A stretch of DNA of 23,295 nucleotides from positions 1 through 23,295 of the IMG/VR virus record IMGVR_UViG_3300044695_001953. One strand, given 5' to 3'. Below the pieces are notes generated by a model that was given only the letters and a program-made list of their open reading frames with translations, was not told the DNA's origin and made no database searches. This document shows positions 6,681-12,690 of this stretch, in pieces. Both the position numbers and the translations under genes were made by a program. Every line of letters begins with the position of its first letter. The first letter of the stretch is position 1. The stretch comes from a virus.

Positions 6681-7490
6681 TCAAAACATACTTAATTGTG
6701 CAAGATAAGGCTGCAATCTTTTGTGGGCTAAGTCAACATACTCTTTACTTATTTCGGATAATATCCAATTGCGTTTCCATTTGTTAGCCATTTTTGCAGT
6801 TGTACCACTACCTCCAAAACAATCATAAACTATATCTCCTTCCTTGCTCCATGATAAAATATGGTCTTGTGCAAGTTCTTCAGGAAATACAGCAGGGTGT
6901 CCAGTCTTGTCGTTGAATCCCACAACGTATTCCCATATATTATTCCGTGCAGAAAATTCCGATATAGGCTTGATGTTATCGGTTTTTATCAAATTGCCAG
7001 CTTTGTCGTATTGCGTGTTATTCCCCCAGTTTGTATGCCCTGCCCATTTGTTCTTTTTGTCTATAATCAAATTAGCCGTTTTTATTTCTCCTTTACAAAA
7101 CACAAACATATATTCAAAGATTTGAGTGTATCGGTTGCCTGTTTTTGATGCTGGAAATGAACTGCTGTTTTTTTGATAAATCATTGTGTCGTGCAAATTA
7201 AATCCGCATTGCATAAAAAATAATGCTTGCCTTAATGAACTTCCAGTTTCGCTGCCGTTTATAGTTGCATCACCAACAACCCAAACAACCACACCGCCTT
7301 GCTTTGTTACTCGGTAAAGTTCTTTTGCTATATCCTCAAAAGGAAACGAGTACCCGTTATATTCTCTCAACCCATCGTATGGTGGTGAGGTAACGGTCAA
7401 GTCAATAAAGTTGTCAGGCATTTTTGCCATCGTGTCTAAATTGCTTTCGCAATAAATCTTGTTTAAACTTATCACGTTAACCCCTCCCAC
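6681..7490 (-). CDS. Beta-class DNA methyltransferase (TSPPY type)
   Basis: This 269-residue amino-methyltransferase has motif IV as TSPPY (34-38) and the SAM-binding motif near the C-terminus (DCFGGSGTT, about 223-231), the order of the beta class. TSPPY-type motifs are typical of N4-cytosine enzymes, although some N6-adenine enzymes share it. The middle (VVVWVVGDA, then a variable region) would hold target recognition. No restriction enzyme is adjacent, so it is a solitary phage methylase, probably for anti-restriction. It may start at ATG 7490, overlapping the upstream gene by 19 bases, or at GTG 7475, which gives a 4-base GTGA overlap. The gene is AT-rich (30-38% GC in sampled rows), suggesting separate acquisition. 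Confidence 0.92.
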   Translation of the reverse strand: MGGVNVISLNKIYCESNLDTMAKMPDNFIDLTVTSPPYDGLREYNGYSFPFEDIAKELYRVTKQGGVVVWVVGDATINGSETGSSLRQALFFMQCGFNLHDTMIYQKNSSSFPASKTGNRYTQIFEYMFVFCKGEIKTANLIIDKKNKWAGHTNWGNNTQYDKAGNLIKTDNIKPISEFSARNNIWEYVVGFNDKTGHPAVFPEELAQDHILSWSKEGDIVYDCFGGSGTTAKMANKWKRNWILSEISKEYVDLAHKRLQPYLAQLSMF

Positions 7491-7720
7491 ATTGCTTTAA
7501 TCTCCTTGTCAATGCTTATCCATCCCCTTGCCTTGCGTATAGCTGAATAAACGCTCTGCCGATTAGAGTACCCAAAGGCATCGGTTATCTCTTGGATGGT
7601 ATATCTCTTGCTTAGCCGGTAGATAATCAAATACTTTTTAACCAGCACCGCATCAACTGACAGCAGATCGTCAATGCCAAAGTCTAATCGGGTGGCTAAG
7701 TTGTTTATGTCTTGTTTCAT
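7472..7720 (-). CDS. Small HTH protein resembling DnaA C-terminal helices
   Basis: Residues about 33-68 of this 82-residue protein (YRLSKRYTIQEITDAFGYSN, then RQSVYSAIRKARG) look like a DNA-binding helix-turn-helix. The pattern YTIQEITDAFGY...SVYSAIRK parallels DnaA domain IV (L.EIG..FGGRDHTTVLHAIRK), though more weakly than in the protein at 5509-5952. It likely binds DNA within the replication module. Its start overlaps the ninG stop by ATGA. A regulator or replication accessory role is possible. Confidence 0.65.
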   Translation of the reverse strand: MKQDINNLATRLDFGIDDLLSVDAVLVKKYLIIYRLSKRYTIQEITDAFGYSNRQSVYSAIRKARGWISIDKEIKAMWEGLT

Positions 7721-8085
7721 AGCTTGTTTTTGAACTCCTCTGCTATAAATTCATAATCAGCCTGACTTCTTTTGCACAGCATCTTTGACTTAAATAAGAT
7801 CTGCTCTGCTGTACCCTCTCCCCACTTGTGATCTATAAACTGCCCGTGTTCGTACTGGTTGCCGTTTTCGAATCTATTGCACTTTAAACATTGAGCATTG
7901 GCGTTCTTCTCGTCAAACCTTGTTGCTTCAAATCGTCTTGAGATCATATGACCACAGTCAAATTGTGTAACGTACTTTCCGCAAGTACAGCATTTGGCAA
8001 CTCCATCAATAGAATCTCTAAGCCTTATGTATTGAGCAAAATATTTATCAGCCTTTGCTTTGCTTAAAGCTTTTGTTTTACTCAT
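7717..8085 (-). CDS. ninG: NinG/Rap-like recombination nuclease
   Basis: This 122-residue protein matches phage lambda NinG (Rap), a structure-specific nuclease that cuts branched recombination intermediates. Visible are a zinc-type CCTC pair near 32-35, FDCGHMISRRFEATRF (about 42-57, H46 in the HNH-like core), and NANAQCLKCNRFENGNQYEHG (about 61-81) with a second CxxC pair. Both cysteine pairs and the histidines are intact. I chose ATG 8085, which follows the HNH-gene stop after two bases; ATG 8097 and TTG 8103 are also in frame but overlap that gene. It fits with the ERF annealing protein encoded upstream. Confidence 0.9.
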   Translation of the reverse strand: MSKTKALSKAKADKYFAQYIRLRDSIDGVAKCCTCGKYVTQFDCGHMISRRFEATRFDEKNANAQCLKCNRFENGNQYEHGQFIDHKWGEGTAEQILFKSKMLCKRSQADYEFIAEEFKNKL

Positions 8086-8087
8086 CC

Positions 8088-8609
8088 TTATACCCATATC
8101 CAAGATTTTTTATTAATTAAATTTGCAATAGTTGCTTCAGAAACATTGTATTTTTTTGACAAATTATAATTGCTGGTCAAATTTTCTTTTTTCTCATTTC
8201 TAATTTTACAAACCAAATCTTGATTTAATTTGGTTGTCTTTACTCCTTTTGGCTGTAAGTGCAATCCAGTTTTATATGCGTGTATCATATTTTCTGAATG
8301 ATTACACCATTCCAAGTTTTCTACTCTATTGTCTTGCTTATTGCCATTTTTATGATTTATTAAAGGCTTGTTATTTGGGTTTTCTAAAAAATGCATTGCA
8401 ACTAATTGATGTATTCTAAATTGCTTCATTTGCTTTTTCCCATTATTATAGGAATACAAATTGACTAAGGAATAACCGCTTCTGTTGTGAACAATGCTTT
8501 TCAAAGATTTTATAGAAGCCCAGTTGCTTTTTTCATTTGACGTATAAACAATTCCTTGATTGCTTATTTGATACAAGGGATATCCTTGAATTGTTGCTAA
8601 TTTTTCCAT
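8088..8609 (-). CDS. NUMOD4/HNH homing endonuclease
   Basis: This 173-residue protein has a free-standing homing nuclease layout. A NUMOD4-like N-terminus (GYPLYQISNQGIVYTSNE, about 9-26, the Y.ISN.G.V.S pattern) is followed by an HNH core (RIHQLVAMHF at 65-74, then INHKNGNKQDNRVENLEW at 85-102 with H86 and the catalytic-type asparagines) and a C-terminal DNA-binding part (about 125-170, SKKYNVSEATIANLINKKSW). It would nick or cut DNA and spread its own gene between phages. The gene is very AT-rich (about 22% GC in the row at 8161) between neighbours near 40%, so it is probably a recent insertion between the loader-like gene and ninG. ATG 8609 is preferred over TTG 8615. Confidence 0.92.
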   Translation of the reverse strand: MEKLATIQGYPLYQISNQGIVYTSNEKSNWASIKSLKSIVHNRSGYSLVNLYSYNNGKKQMKQFRIHQLVAMHFLENPNNKPLINHKNGNKQDNRVENLEWCNHSENMIHAYKTGLHLQPKGVKTTKLNQDLVCKIRNEKKENLTSNYNLSKKYNVSEATIANLINKKSWIWV

Positions 8610-8612
8610 TTG

Positions 8613-8620
8613 CAAATTTA
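8613..8620 (-). promoter_or_regulatory. TAAATTTG box directly before the HNH gene
   Basis: The minus strand reads TAAATTTG, matching TAnnTTTG, and ends only three bases before ATG 8609. A start site at the usual distance would give an almost leaderless mRNA. No -33 element is visible and the region is AT-rich, so a chance match is possible. Confidence 0.35.
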
Positions 8621-8667
8621 ATAAAATTTACATATACTAATGACACTTTGTATAATTTTATTTAAGT

Positions 8668-9447
8668 TTACTTAGTTTTATGTTCTTGGAATACTTCATA
8701 TAAAAAGTCGTGTGTTAAATTGTTTTCTCGAAAGTATTGGCGAAGCAAATCATCTCTGCAAATCTTTATCTGCTCAAATCTAAGTTCCGGTATGTCTTTC
8801 GGTCGCTGCTCAATAGCATTTAAGAGCGACTGTATAGTCCGTGCCTCGTATCTTTCAGCGTTATCCCTTTTCGCTTTAATAGCTGCGATGGCTCTATCCT
8901 TTGACTTCTCAAACATTTCTGCTTTCTCGTCAATAGATACCTTTATCTGCCCTATCTTTTCCAGCCACAAGTACCCAGCACTGCCACCATCCAAAAATGA
9001 CTGACCGCTTTTGAACTTGTGATACATTGTCACGAGATGCTCGATGGCTGTGTTTAGCTTTTCTTCTTCGCTCATTTCGTAGGGTTGGAAGGATTGGTTG
9101 TTGCGGTGCGCTGCCAATTCCATCTTCACTTTATCCAAATAGGCATACACCCATTTTAAGTATGTAGCTGGTGCGTTGGCTGAATATACCTCCCCCGACT
9201 TCATACCTTGCTCCACAGCTATCTTAAACTGGTCAAGGGTACATCGTGTCTGCTTCAAATCAGTCTCGATCATACGCACAATAAGATTAAGCGTGTGCTG
9301 GTCGTTTGTTACTTGCTGCCCAGCGTAAGCGCAAACCATTTTGTACTGGTTAAGTATTTCAGGTAGCAAGTCTTGCTGTGGCATTTGAGCGCATTGCTTG
9401 CCTTGATAGGCTTGAACCGCTTGGCTGTTATTCGTTGTCGTTATCAT
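8668..9447 (-). CDS. Putative replication accessory protein (helicase-loader-like position)
   Basis: This 259-residue, mostly helical protein has a polar N-terminus (about 1-25) and a long charged helix region (EKAEMFEKSKDRAIAAIKAK, near 178-197). It lies directly after the replication initiator and overlaps it by 20 bases, the same order as O and P in lambda, where P loads the helicase. I see no Walker motifs, so it is not a DnaC-type AAA+ loader; a lambda P-like, non-ATPase loader or primosome partner is a guess from position. Such second genes are common after initiators in Bacteroidetes phages. Confidence 0.6.
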   Translation of the reverse strand: MITTTNNSQAVQAYQGKQCAQMPQQDLLPEILNQYKMVCAYAGQQVTNDQHTLNLIVRMIETDLKQTRCTLDQFKIAVEQGMKSGEVYSANAPATYLKWVYAYLDKVKMELAAHRNNQSFQPYEMSEEEKLNTAIEHLVTMYHKFKSGQSFLDGGSAGYLWLEKIGQIKVSIDEKAEMFEKSKDRAIAAIKAKRDNAERYEARTIQSLLNAIEQRPKDIPELRFEQIKICRDDLLRQYFRENNLTHDFLYEVFQEHKTK

Positions 9448-10183
9448 AAATAATCATTGAGTGAAGGTCTGCTTTTACTGCTTTTTCAAAGTTGCTTATT
9501 TTTGTGTTTAAGGTAGGAATTATTATTTCATCCTCCCAGCACTTTCCGTTCAGCCAAGTTAATGGATTTTTCCTGAACTGCACATCGGGAGTAGAGTGAA
9601 CGTAAGCTGCAACTTTGTCAAGCGCAGCGTTCTTTTCTTTTTCAGTTAGTTTTGACCACTTAGCTTGGCACTTTTGTAAATCTTGCTTTTTACCAAATGA
9701 ATCCCAAAAAACATTAAACCATTTATCCTCTTCTCTTTTCTCTTCTTTTCTCTTCTCTTCTTCTCTGTTCTCTTCTATTCTCTTCTCTTCTGCATGATTT
9801 GGCATTGCGACTTTATGCGACCGCATTGCGACCGCATCATTTGGCATTGCGATTGCTTCCTTTCGCACCTTTCTTTTCTGCCAGCCTAACGCAGCATTAA
9901 CACTGTTTTTCTTGCTTGTAGCCATTACCTCATCCATATTGTCATCAAGAAAGTCAATGTGAACATTACTGCCAATCTGCTTTATGATTTTGTATTTCAG
10001 CAGGTATTGATACTCTTCTTCACCGCATTCGAGTTCAGCACGCTCAGCATCCATATTGCATTCCTCTACCCAGTAGATGCAGCACAACCTTAAAAACGAT
10101 ACCTGCACATTTGCAGGCGCTCTGTTTATTCGACCAGTCAACCACTTCGTGGGGTCAAACTTAAACCAATTTAATCTTTCCAT
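9428..10183 (-). CDS. Replication initiator protein (Lin1244/Lin1753-like N-terminus)
   Basis: This 251-residue protein begins MERLNWFKFDPTKWLTGRIN and continues with a winged-helix-like domain (to about residue 95), similar to initiators of Bacteroidetes phages and mobile elements. Next come a 7-residue repeat (AIAMPND / AVAMRSH / KVAMPNH, about 113-133) and a charged E/K/R run (EEKRIEENREEEKRKEEKRE, about 135-154). The C-terminal domain (about 155-251, WFNVFWDSFGKK and NPLTWLNGKCWEDE) resembles the DnaD/primosome-type tail. It would bind the origin, which may lie in its own repeats, and recruit helicase. ATG 10183 is preferred over 10192 because a terminator T-tract runs right up to it. Confidence 0.78.
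   Translation of the reverse strand: MERLNWFKFDPTKWLTGRINRAPANVQVSFLRLCCIYWVEECNMDAERAELECGEEEYQYLLKYKIIKQIGSNVHIDFLDDNMDEVMATSKKNSVNAALGWQKRKVRKEAIAMPNDAVAMRSHKVAMPNHAEEKRIEENREEEKRKEEKREEDKWFNVFWDSFGKKQDLQKCQAKWSKLTEKEKNAALDKVAAYVHSTPDVQFRKNPLTWLNGKCWEDEIIIPTLNTKISNFEKAVKADLHSMIIYDNDNE
9727..9791 (-). repeat. Polypurine/polypyrimidine tract in the initiator gene
   Basis: About 65 bases are almost pure pyrimidine on the plus strand (TTCTC and TCTTC units; only a G at 9767 and an A at 9777 interrupt). It encodes the E/K/R-rich linker. Such tracts melt or form triplexes more easily, and it lies right beside the iteron-like repeats. Confidence 0.7.
9802..9852. repeat. Three direct repeats at 21-bp pitch (candidate origin iterons)
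   Basis: GCATTGCGA (plus strand) occurs at 9802-9810, 9823-9831 and 9844-9852, each exactly 21 bp after the last, about two helical turns. The first and third sit in a longer match (ATGATTTGGCATTGCGA against ATCATTTGGCATTGCGA, 16 of 17). They code for the seven-residue repeat of the initiator linker, so a purely protein-level origin is the alternative. In lambda, the origin iterons lie inside gene O at the same relative place. Confidence 0.6.
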
Positions 10184-10283
10184 AAAAAACAAAAACCCCC
10201 ATATAGATGCGAGCTACATGGGGGCGGTTAGGTTAGTTCCTAACGGACTACCTGAAAGACTCGCATTTCCTTCAGGCAATCAT
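10184..10283 (-). ncRNA. Structured RNA with kissing loops ending in a terminator hairpin
   Basis: Read on the minus strand from just after the promoter-like box, the RNA has three hairpins. Hairpin 1 (10276-10251) has a 9-bp stem CCTGAAGGA/TCTTTCAGG, with weaker outer pairs, and an 8-nt loop AATGCGAG. Hairpin 2 (10244-10232) is GTTAG-GAA-CTAAC. Hairpin 3 (10224-10196) has an 11-bp stem CCCCCATGTAG/CTATATGGGGG and the 7-nt loop CTCGCAT, followed by TTTTTGTTTTTT and the initiator ATG. Loop 3 is the exact reverse complement of ATGCGAG in loop 1, so a 7-bp kissing interaction is possible. It may be an attenuator leader for the initiator gene or a small phage RNA. I know no named class that it matches. 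Confidence 0.65.
10196..10224 (-). terminator. Intrinsic terminator or attenuator before the initiator gene
   Basis: An 11-bp stem with a 7-nt loop is followed by five Ts, a G and six more Ts (10195-10184). The initiator start codon comes immediately after, so any transcript for that gene from the visible upstream sites must read through it. Confidence 0.8.
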
Positions 10284-10288
10284 TTACA

Positions 10289-10296
10289 CAAAAGTA
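10289..10296 (-). promoter_or_regulatory. Promoter -7 box before the structured RNA (TACTTTTG)
   Basis: TACTTTTG fits TAnnTTTG and lies in the gap between two genes, placing a start site near 10283, right before hairpin 1 of the RNA. No TTG is seen at the -33 distance. Confidence 0.45.
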
Positions 10297-10307
10297 CAAA
10301 AACTATT

Positions 10308-10691
10308 TTAAATAGCCTCTATGTTCGAATTAATTTCTTTGACATCAATTAGCCGTTCCAATCCATCAGCGCACCGATTAATGCTATTGGCACGTTCTCT
10401 AAGCGACTTGATTTGCATAAGTATTTCTTTCTCATCATAGCTTATGTAGTACCCTCTGCTGGTCGCTATTAAAGGCGCAAGTGCTGTGCATCGTATGTAG
10501 TTCACAACCTTGCGTAGCCTTACTCCATTAAAAGATAAGTTCGGAAATCGCAGCCGAATATAAGATACAAATTCAGGCTCTTTAATAGGGTTTTTCTTTG
10601 TGTATTTTTGAAACTCCGTAATAGCAAATGGGATTAACTGCTGCTCGTTTGGCGTAAGTTCCTGCGTGATATTCTCAAAGTTAGTTATCAT
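10308..10691 (-). CDS. Hypothetical winged-helix-like protein of the replication module
   Basis: The protein has 127 residues. After ELTPNEQQLIPFAITEFQKY (about 11-30) comes FVSYIRLRFPNLSFNGVRLRKVVNYIRCTALAPLIATSRGYYIS. The pattern V/LRKVVNYIR followed by SRGYY is shared with small phage proteins of Bacteroidetes that look like winged helices, the SRGYY strand being the wing. A C-terminal helix (ILMQIKSLRERANSIN) may dimerise. It probably binds DNA. It starts one base after the SSB-like gene stop and is the last gene before the structured RNA. Confidence 0.7.
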   Translation of the reverse strand: MITNFENITQELTPNEQQLIPFAITEFQKYTKKNPIKEPEFVSYIRLRFPNLSFNGVRLRKVVNYIRCTALAPLIATSRGYYISYDEKEILMQIKSLRERANSINRCADGLERLIDVKEINSNIEAI

Positions 10692-10692
10692 A

Positions 10693-10926
10693 TCAAAAAG
10701 GTAAGTCGTTAGATTCTAAGTTAAAGGGTTCAACTGCTTTTTGTGCGTTAGGTGTTTCCATCCTACCTGAAAAGAACTTTCCCTTTGCGCCTTCCTTTAC
10801 CCACAAAGAGATTCGGTAGGTCGTTCCATCAGGTGCAATACAAGTACCGGTGTACTGCGGTGCTTTAGGATTCTCGGTGTTGTTTTTGAAGATGCTTACA
10901 TCTCCAGCTTTAGATTCGTATGCCAT
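10693..10926 (-). CDS. Small SSB-like (OB-fold-type) protein with SSB tail
   Basis: The 77-residue protein begins MAYESKAGDVSIFKNN and continues with YTGTCIAPDGTTYRISLWVKEGAKGKFFSGRME, the strand pattern of small phage proteins that look like one OB fold. The last residues, SNDLPF, match the acidic hydrophobic tip of bacterial SSB (DDLPF/DDIPF), which docks many repair and replication proteins. Between ERF and its partner upstream and the initiator downstream, a role in binding or marking ssDNA is likely. The assignment rests on tail and pattern, since the protein is only half the usual SSB length. Confidence 0.68.
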   Translation of the reverse strand: MAYESKAGDVSIFKNNTENPKAPQYTGTCIAPDGTTYRISLWVKEGAKGKFFSGRMETPNAQKAVEPFNLESNDLPF

Positions 10927-10930
10927 GGTT

Positions 10931-11371
10931 TTAAAATTGGATTGAGATTGAAGATTTAGAATATTTAGGCGATACCTTTTTTACCACCTCGCCAGTAATG
11001 GTGTCTATGATTTCCACATCTTTAGCTTTGAAGGCTAATTTAATGAGTTCCTCTCGTGCTTTGAGTTGCTCTTTGAGTTCTGCCCATACCGAATCTTCTT
11101 CATAAGTGGGAGTGGTTGCGCCATCTTTTAAAGTTACCTTCGCTCCAAAGGCTTCAAATGTCTTTGCCCCATACTTCATTGCCTCATCTTGTGCTAAGTC
11201 CTCCGTGGACTTTAAAACAGTATCTAACGCTGTTCTAATTGCTTTCGCCTTGGCGTGTGCTTCGAGGGGGTTAATGTCACCCCCTTCGATTAGCTTTATC
11301 ATTTCATTTGACCAGTCATTAAGCGAAGCTTTAGAAAGCTGCTTGCTGGTTAGTTGGATTAGGTCAAGCAT
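10931..11371 (-). CDS. Coiled-coil protein paired with ERF (unknown function)
   Basis: The 146-residue protein is rich in charged helices (LSNDWSNEMIKLIEGG-like start, AKAKAIRTALDTVLKSTED, VWAELKEQLKAREELIKLAF), with a short beta stretch in the middle (FGAKVTLKDGATTPTY) and a C-terminal tail TGEVVKKVSPKYSKSSISIQ. Genes of this shape often sit next to ERF-type annealing genes in Bacteroidetes phages. A Gam-like or siphovirus-type helper role in recombination is possible but not shown. It overlaps the ERF gene by 8 bases. Confidence 0.65.
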   Translation of the reverse strand: MLDLIQLTSKQLSKASLNDWSNEMIKLIEGGDINPLEAHAKAKAIRTALDTVLKSTEDLAQDEAMKYGAKTFEAFGAKVTLKDGATTPTYEEDSVWAELKEQLKAREELIKLAFKAKDVEIIDTITGEVVKKVSPKYSKSSISIQF

Positions 11372-11894
11372 TTTCCTTGATGTTTATTATTTCCAACTCT
11401 AAATCTGCCATCATTTCAGGAAGGATGGTGTACTTCTTTAAAAGATCTTCCCACTTGCGTTGACCGCTTGCGATGGCTGGTGCTATCTTTGGGTACATCG
11501 GGTCGCTCTTTGTAAGGGTAGGTAGCTTCTGCGGTGCTTTGCTTGCCTCGTTCGCATCGTCATCCATTGCTTGCATAGCCAAACAGCTTTGCAAAGTGTA
11601 CCTGCGGTAGTAGGAAATCTCCGAACCCTGCTTTTGTGGGTCAACAATGTTAGAAAGCTTCATTGAACTTTCTATCTTCTCCCGTGATTCAGCGTGCCAA
11701 ATTTGAGTCACTACGCTGCCATCAATAATCGGCTGCATAACGAATAAGCCGTGAGCGTGCAGGATTGGCTCTACCACTTCTAAGAGTCCGTTAATGTCAA
11801 AATACTTGGACTTAAAGAAAGGGTTGCTGGAGTTCTTAGGCACTTTGCCTAACTCTTGCTTTGCGCTCAATAGTGCTGTGTGGATTGTTTTCAT
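11364..11894 (-). CDS. erf: ERF-family single-strand annealing protein
   Basis: The 176-residue protein matches the ERF recombinase family (phage P22 Erf): KVPKNSSNPFFKSKYFDING at about 18-37, LLEVVEPILHAHGLFVMQP, then EISYYRRYTLQSCLAMQAMDDDAN (about 92-115), the diagnostic Y.RRY.L....... .DDDAN block. It anneals complementary single strands during phage DNA recombination and circularisation or concatemer formation. The C-terminal 60 residues look like a separate helical tail. It is the first large gene of the early block, and its partners here are the SSB-like protein and NinG. Its leader TTAAACAAAAACAAG matches the one at 12431. Confidence 0.92.
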   Translation of the reverse strand: MKTIHTALLSAKQELGKVPKNSSNPFFKSKYFDINGLLEVVEPILHAHGLFVMQPIIDGSVVTQIWHAESREKIESSMKLSNIVDPQKQGSEISYYRRYTLQSCLAMQAMDDDANEASKAPQKLPTLTKSDPMYPKIAPAIASGQRKWEDLLKKYTILPEMMADLELEIINIKENA

Positions 11895-11924
11895 CTTGTT
11901 TTTGTTTAAGGTTTATAAATATAG

Positions 11925-12044
11925 TTATTTTTTGCTCTTTATCAGCCTATTAGCTGAAATATTATACTCTTTATCAGTTTCTTTCCTGATGTACTTTGCC
12001 CACTCATTGAAGGGTAAAGGGTTGGTAGGGTGTGTGGTTTTCAT
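11925..12044 (-). CDS. Small early protein, 39 aa
   Basis: The frame starts at ATG 12044, overlapping the TGA of the acidic protein gene (ATGA), and ends before the ERF leader. The sequence (MKTTHPTNPLPFNEWAKYIR, then a basic C-terminus ending NRLIKSKK) gives a small basic protein. The short overlap and the filling of an otherwise empty gap support it. No family recognised. Confidence 0.6.
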   Translation of the reverse strand: MKTTHPTNPLPFNEWAKYIRKETDKEYNISANRLIKSKK

Positions 12045-12274
12045 TCTTCTTCGTCATTAATTGTCCATTCATCGTTATCATCATCCTCTAAGGCACGCGT
12101 GATTGCCTCGTCAAGACTTAGCCAGCCTCGGTATCTGCCGTTTTGATAGAGGTCAGCATATTCGCTGCCAATGTAAAGGTCAGTAATAAGGTCGGCAAGT
12201 TCTTCTTCTCGCTCTGCTCTTGCATCGTATGCCGAGTTGTAAGCGTTCAAATCGCTATCGAATGAATCAGCCAT
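12041..12274 (-). CDS. Highly acidic small early protein, 77 aa
   Basis: About 24 of 77 residues are aspartate or glutamate against five arginines and no lysine, so the net charge is near -19. The body carries YDARAEREEELADLITDLYI, GRYRGWLSLDEAITRALE and an acidic tail DDDNDEWTINDEEE. Small, strongly acidic proteins in the first genes of a phage early operon are often DNA mimics that block restriction or other DNA-binding host proteins, but no specific family is visible here. It overlaps the upstream gene by 8 bases. Confidence 0.68.
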   Translation of the reverse strand: MADSFDSDLNAYNSAYDARAEREEELADLITDLYIGSEYADLYQNGRYRGWLSLDEAITRALEDDDNDEWTINDEEE

Positions 12275-12431
12275 TTGCTGCCTCCTTTACTTTTGCAACC
12301 ATCAGCTTTCTGCTTGATTCGGTGCGTTTGAAGGAAGCTACACGGATGTCAATCATTTCGATTAACTCTGCTTTGATTTCGTCAGGAACTCTCTTTTGAA
12401 TCATTGACGTGGTGTAGGTAAGTTTTTTCAT
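12267..12431 (-). CDS. Small basic early protein, 54 aa
   Basis: I chose ATG 12431 (MKKLTYTTSMIQKRVPDEIK), which follows an A-rich leader (TTTAAACCAAAACAAG); an upstream reading to 12545 would overlap the previous gene by 68 bases. The body looks helical, with KAELIEMIDIRVASF and a basic C-terminal half. The short strand plus two helices could form a ribbon-helix-helix DNA-binding fold, but this is a guess. Confidence 0.62.
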   Translation of the reverse strand: MKKLTYTTSMIQKRVPDEIKAELIEMIDIRVASFKRTESSRKLMVAKVKEAANG

Positions 12432-12477
12432 CTTGTTTTGGTTTAAAGTGCGTTGTCGAGTCGCACCCCTCGTTTGT

Positions 12478-12669
12478 TTAGTTTCTTGTTGGGTATTTTG
12501 ATACTTGCTTGCAGTCATTTGGCTGAACACCAAAGAAATCAACATACTCTAAAATGGCTTCTTGTGGTGTGGTTGCAATAGAAAGGAACTTGCCAAAAAT
12601 GCCATTTAAAACAAATTCAAACTTGAATCCTTCAAATTTGCTGCGGTTAAATTCGGTAATTATTGTCAT
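12478..12669 (-). CDS. Small early protein, 63 aa, first gene of the early operon
   Basis: ATG 12669 is the first start after the early promoter; the longer frame upstream would run through the promoter and terminator. The 63-residue protein (MTIITEFNRSKFEGFKFEFV, then NGIFGKFLSIATTPQEAI, EYVDFFGVQP) is probably an alpha/beta fold with many phenylalanines. I do not recognise it. The first early genes often encode host-takeover proteins. Confidence 0.68.
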   Translation of the reverse strand: MTIITEFNRSKFEGFKFEFVLNGIFGKFLSIATTPQEAILEYVDFFGVQPNDCKQVSKYPTRN

Positions 12670-12690
12670 CGTTTCTTGTTTTTGTATATG

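Noticed and set aside
9615-9797. Plus-strand frame rich in serine and phenylalanine
   Set aside because: It is the antisense reading of the E/K/R-rich pyrimidine tract in the initiator gene, with low complexity and no start signals.
9727-9852. Possible CRISPR-like repeat array
   Set aside because: Repeats are only 9 bp at 21-bp pitch, within a coding gene, with no spacers of CRISPR size and no cas genes.
10077-10352. Plus-strand frame spanning the structured RNA
   Set aside because: It crosses the hairpins and terminator antisense, has no promoter on that strand, and the protein shows no recognisable features.
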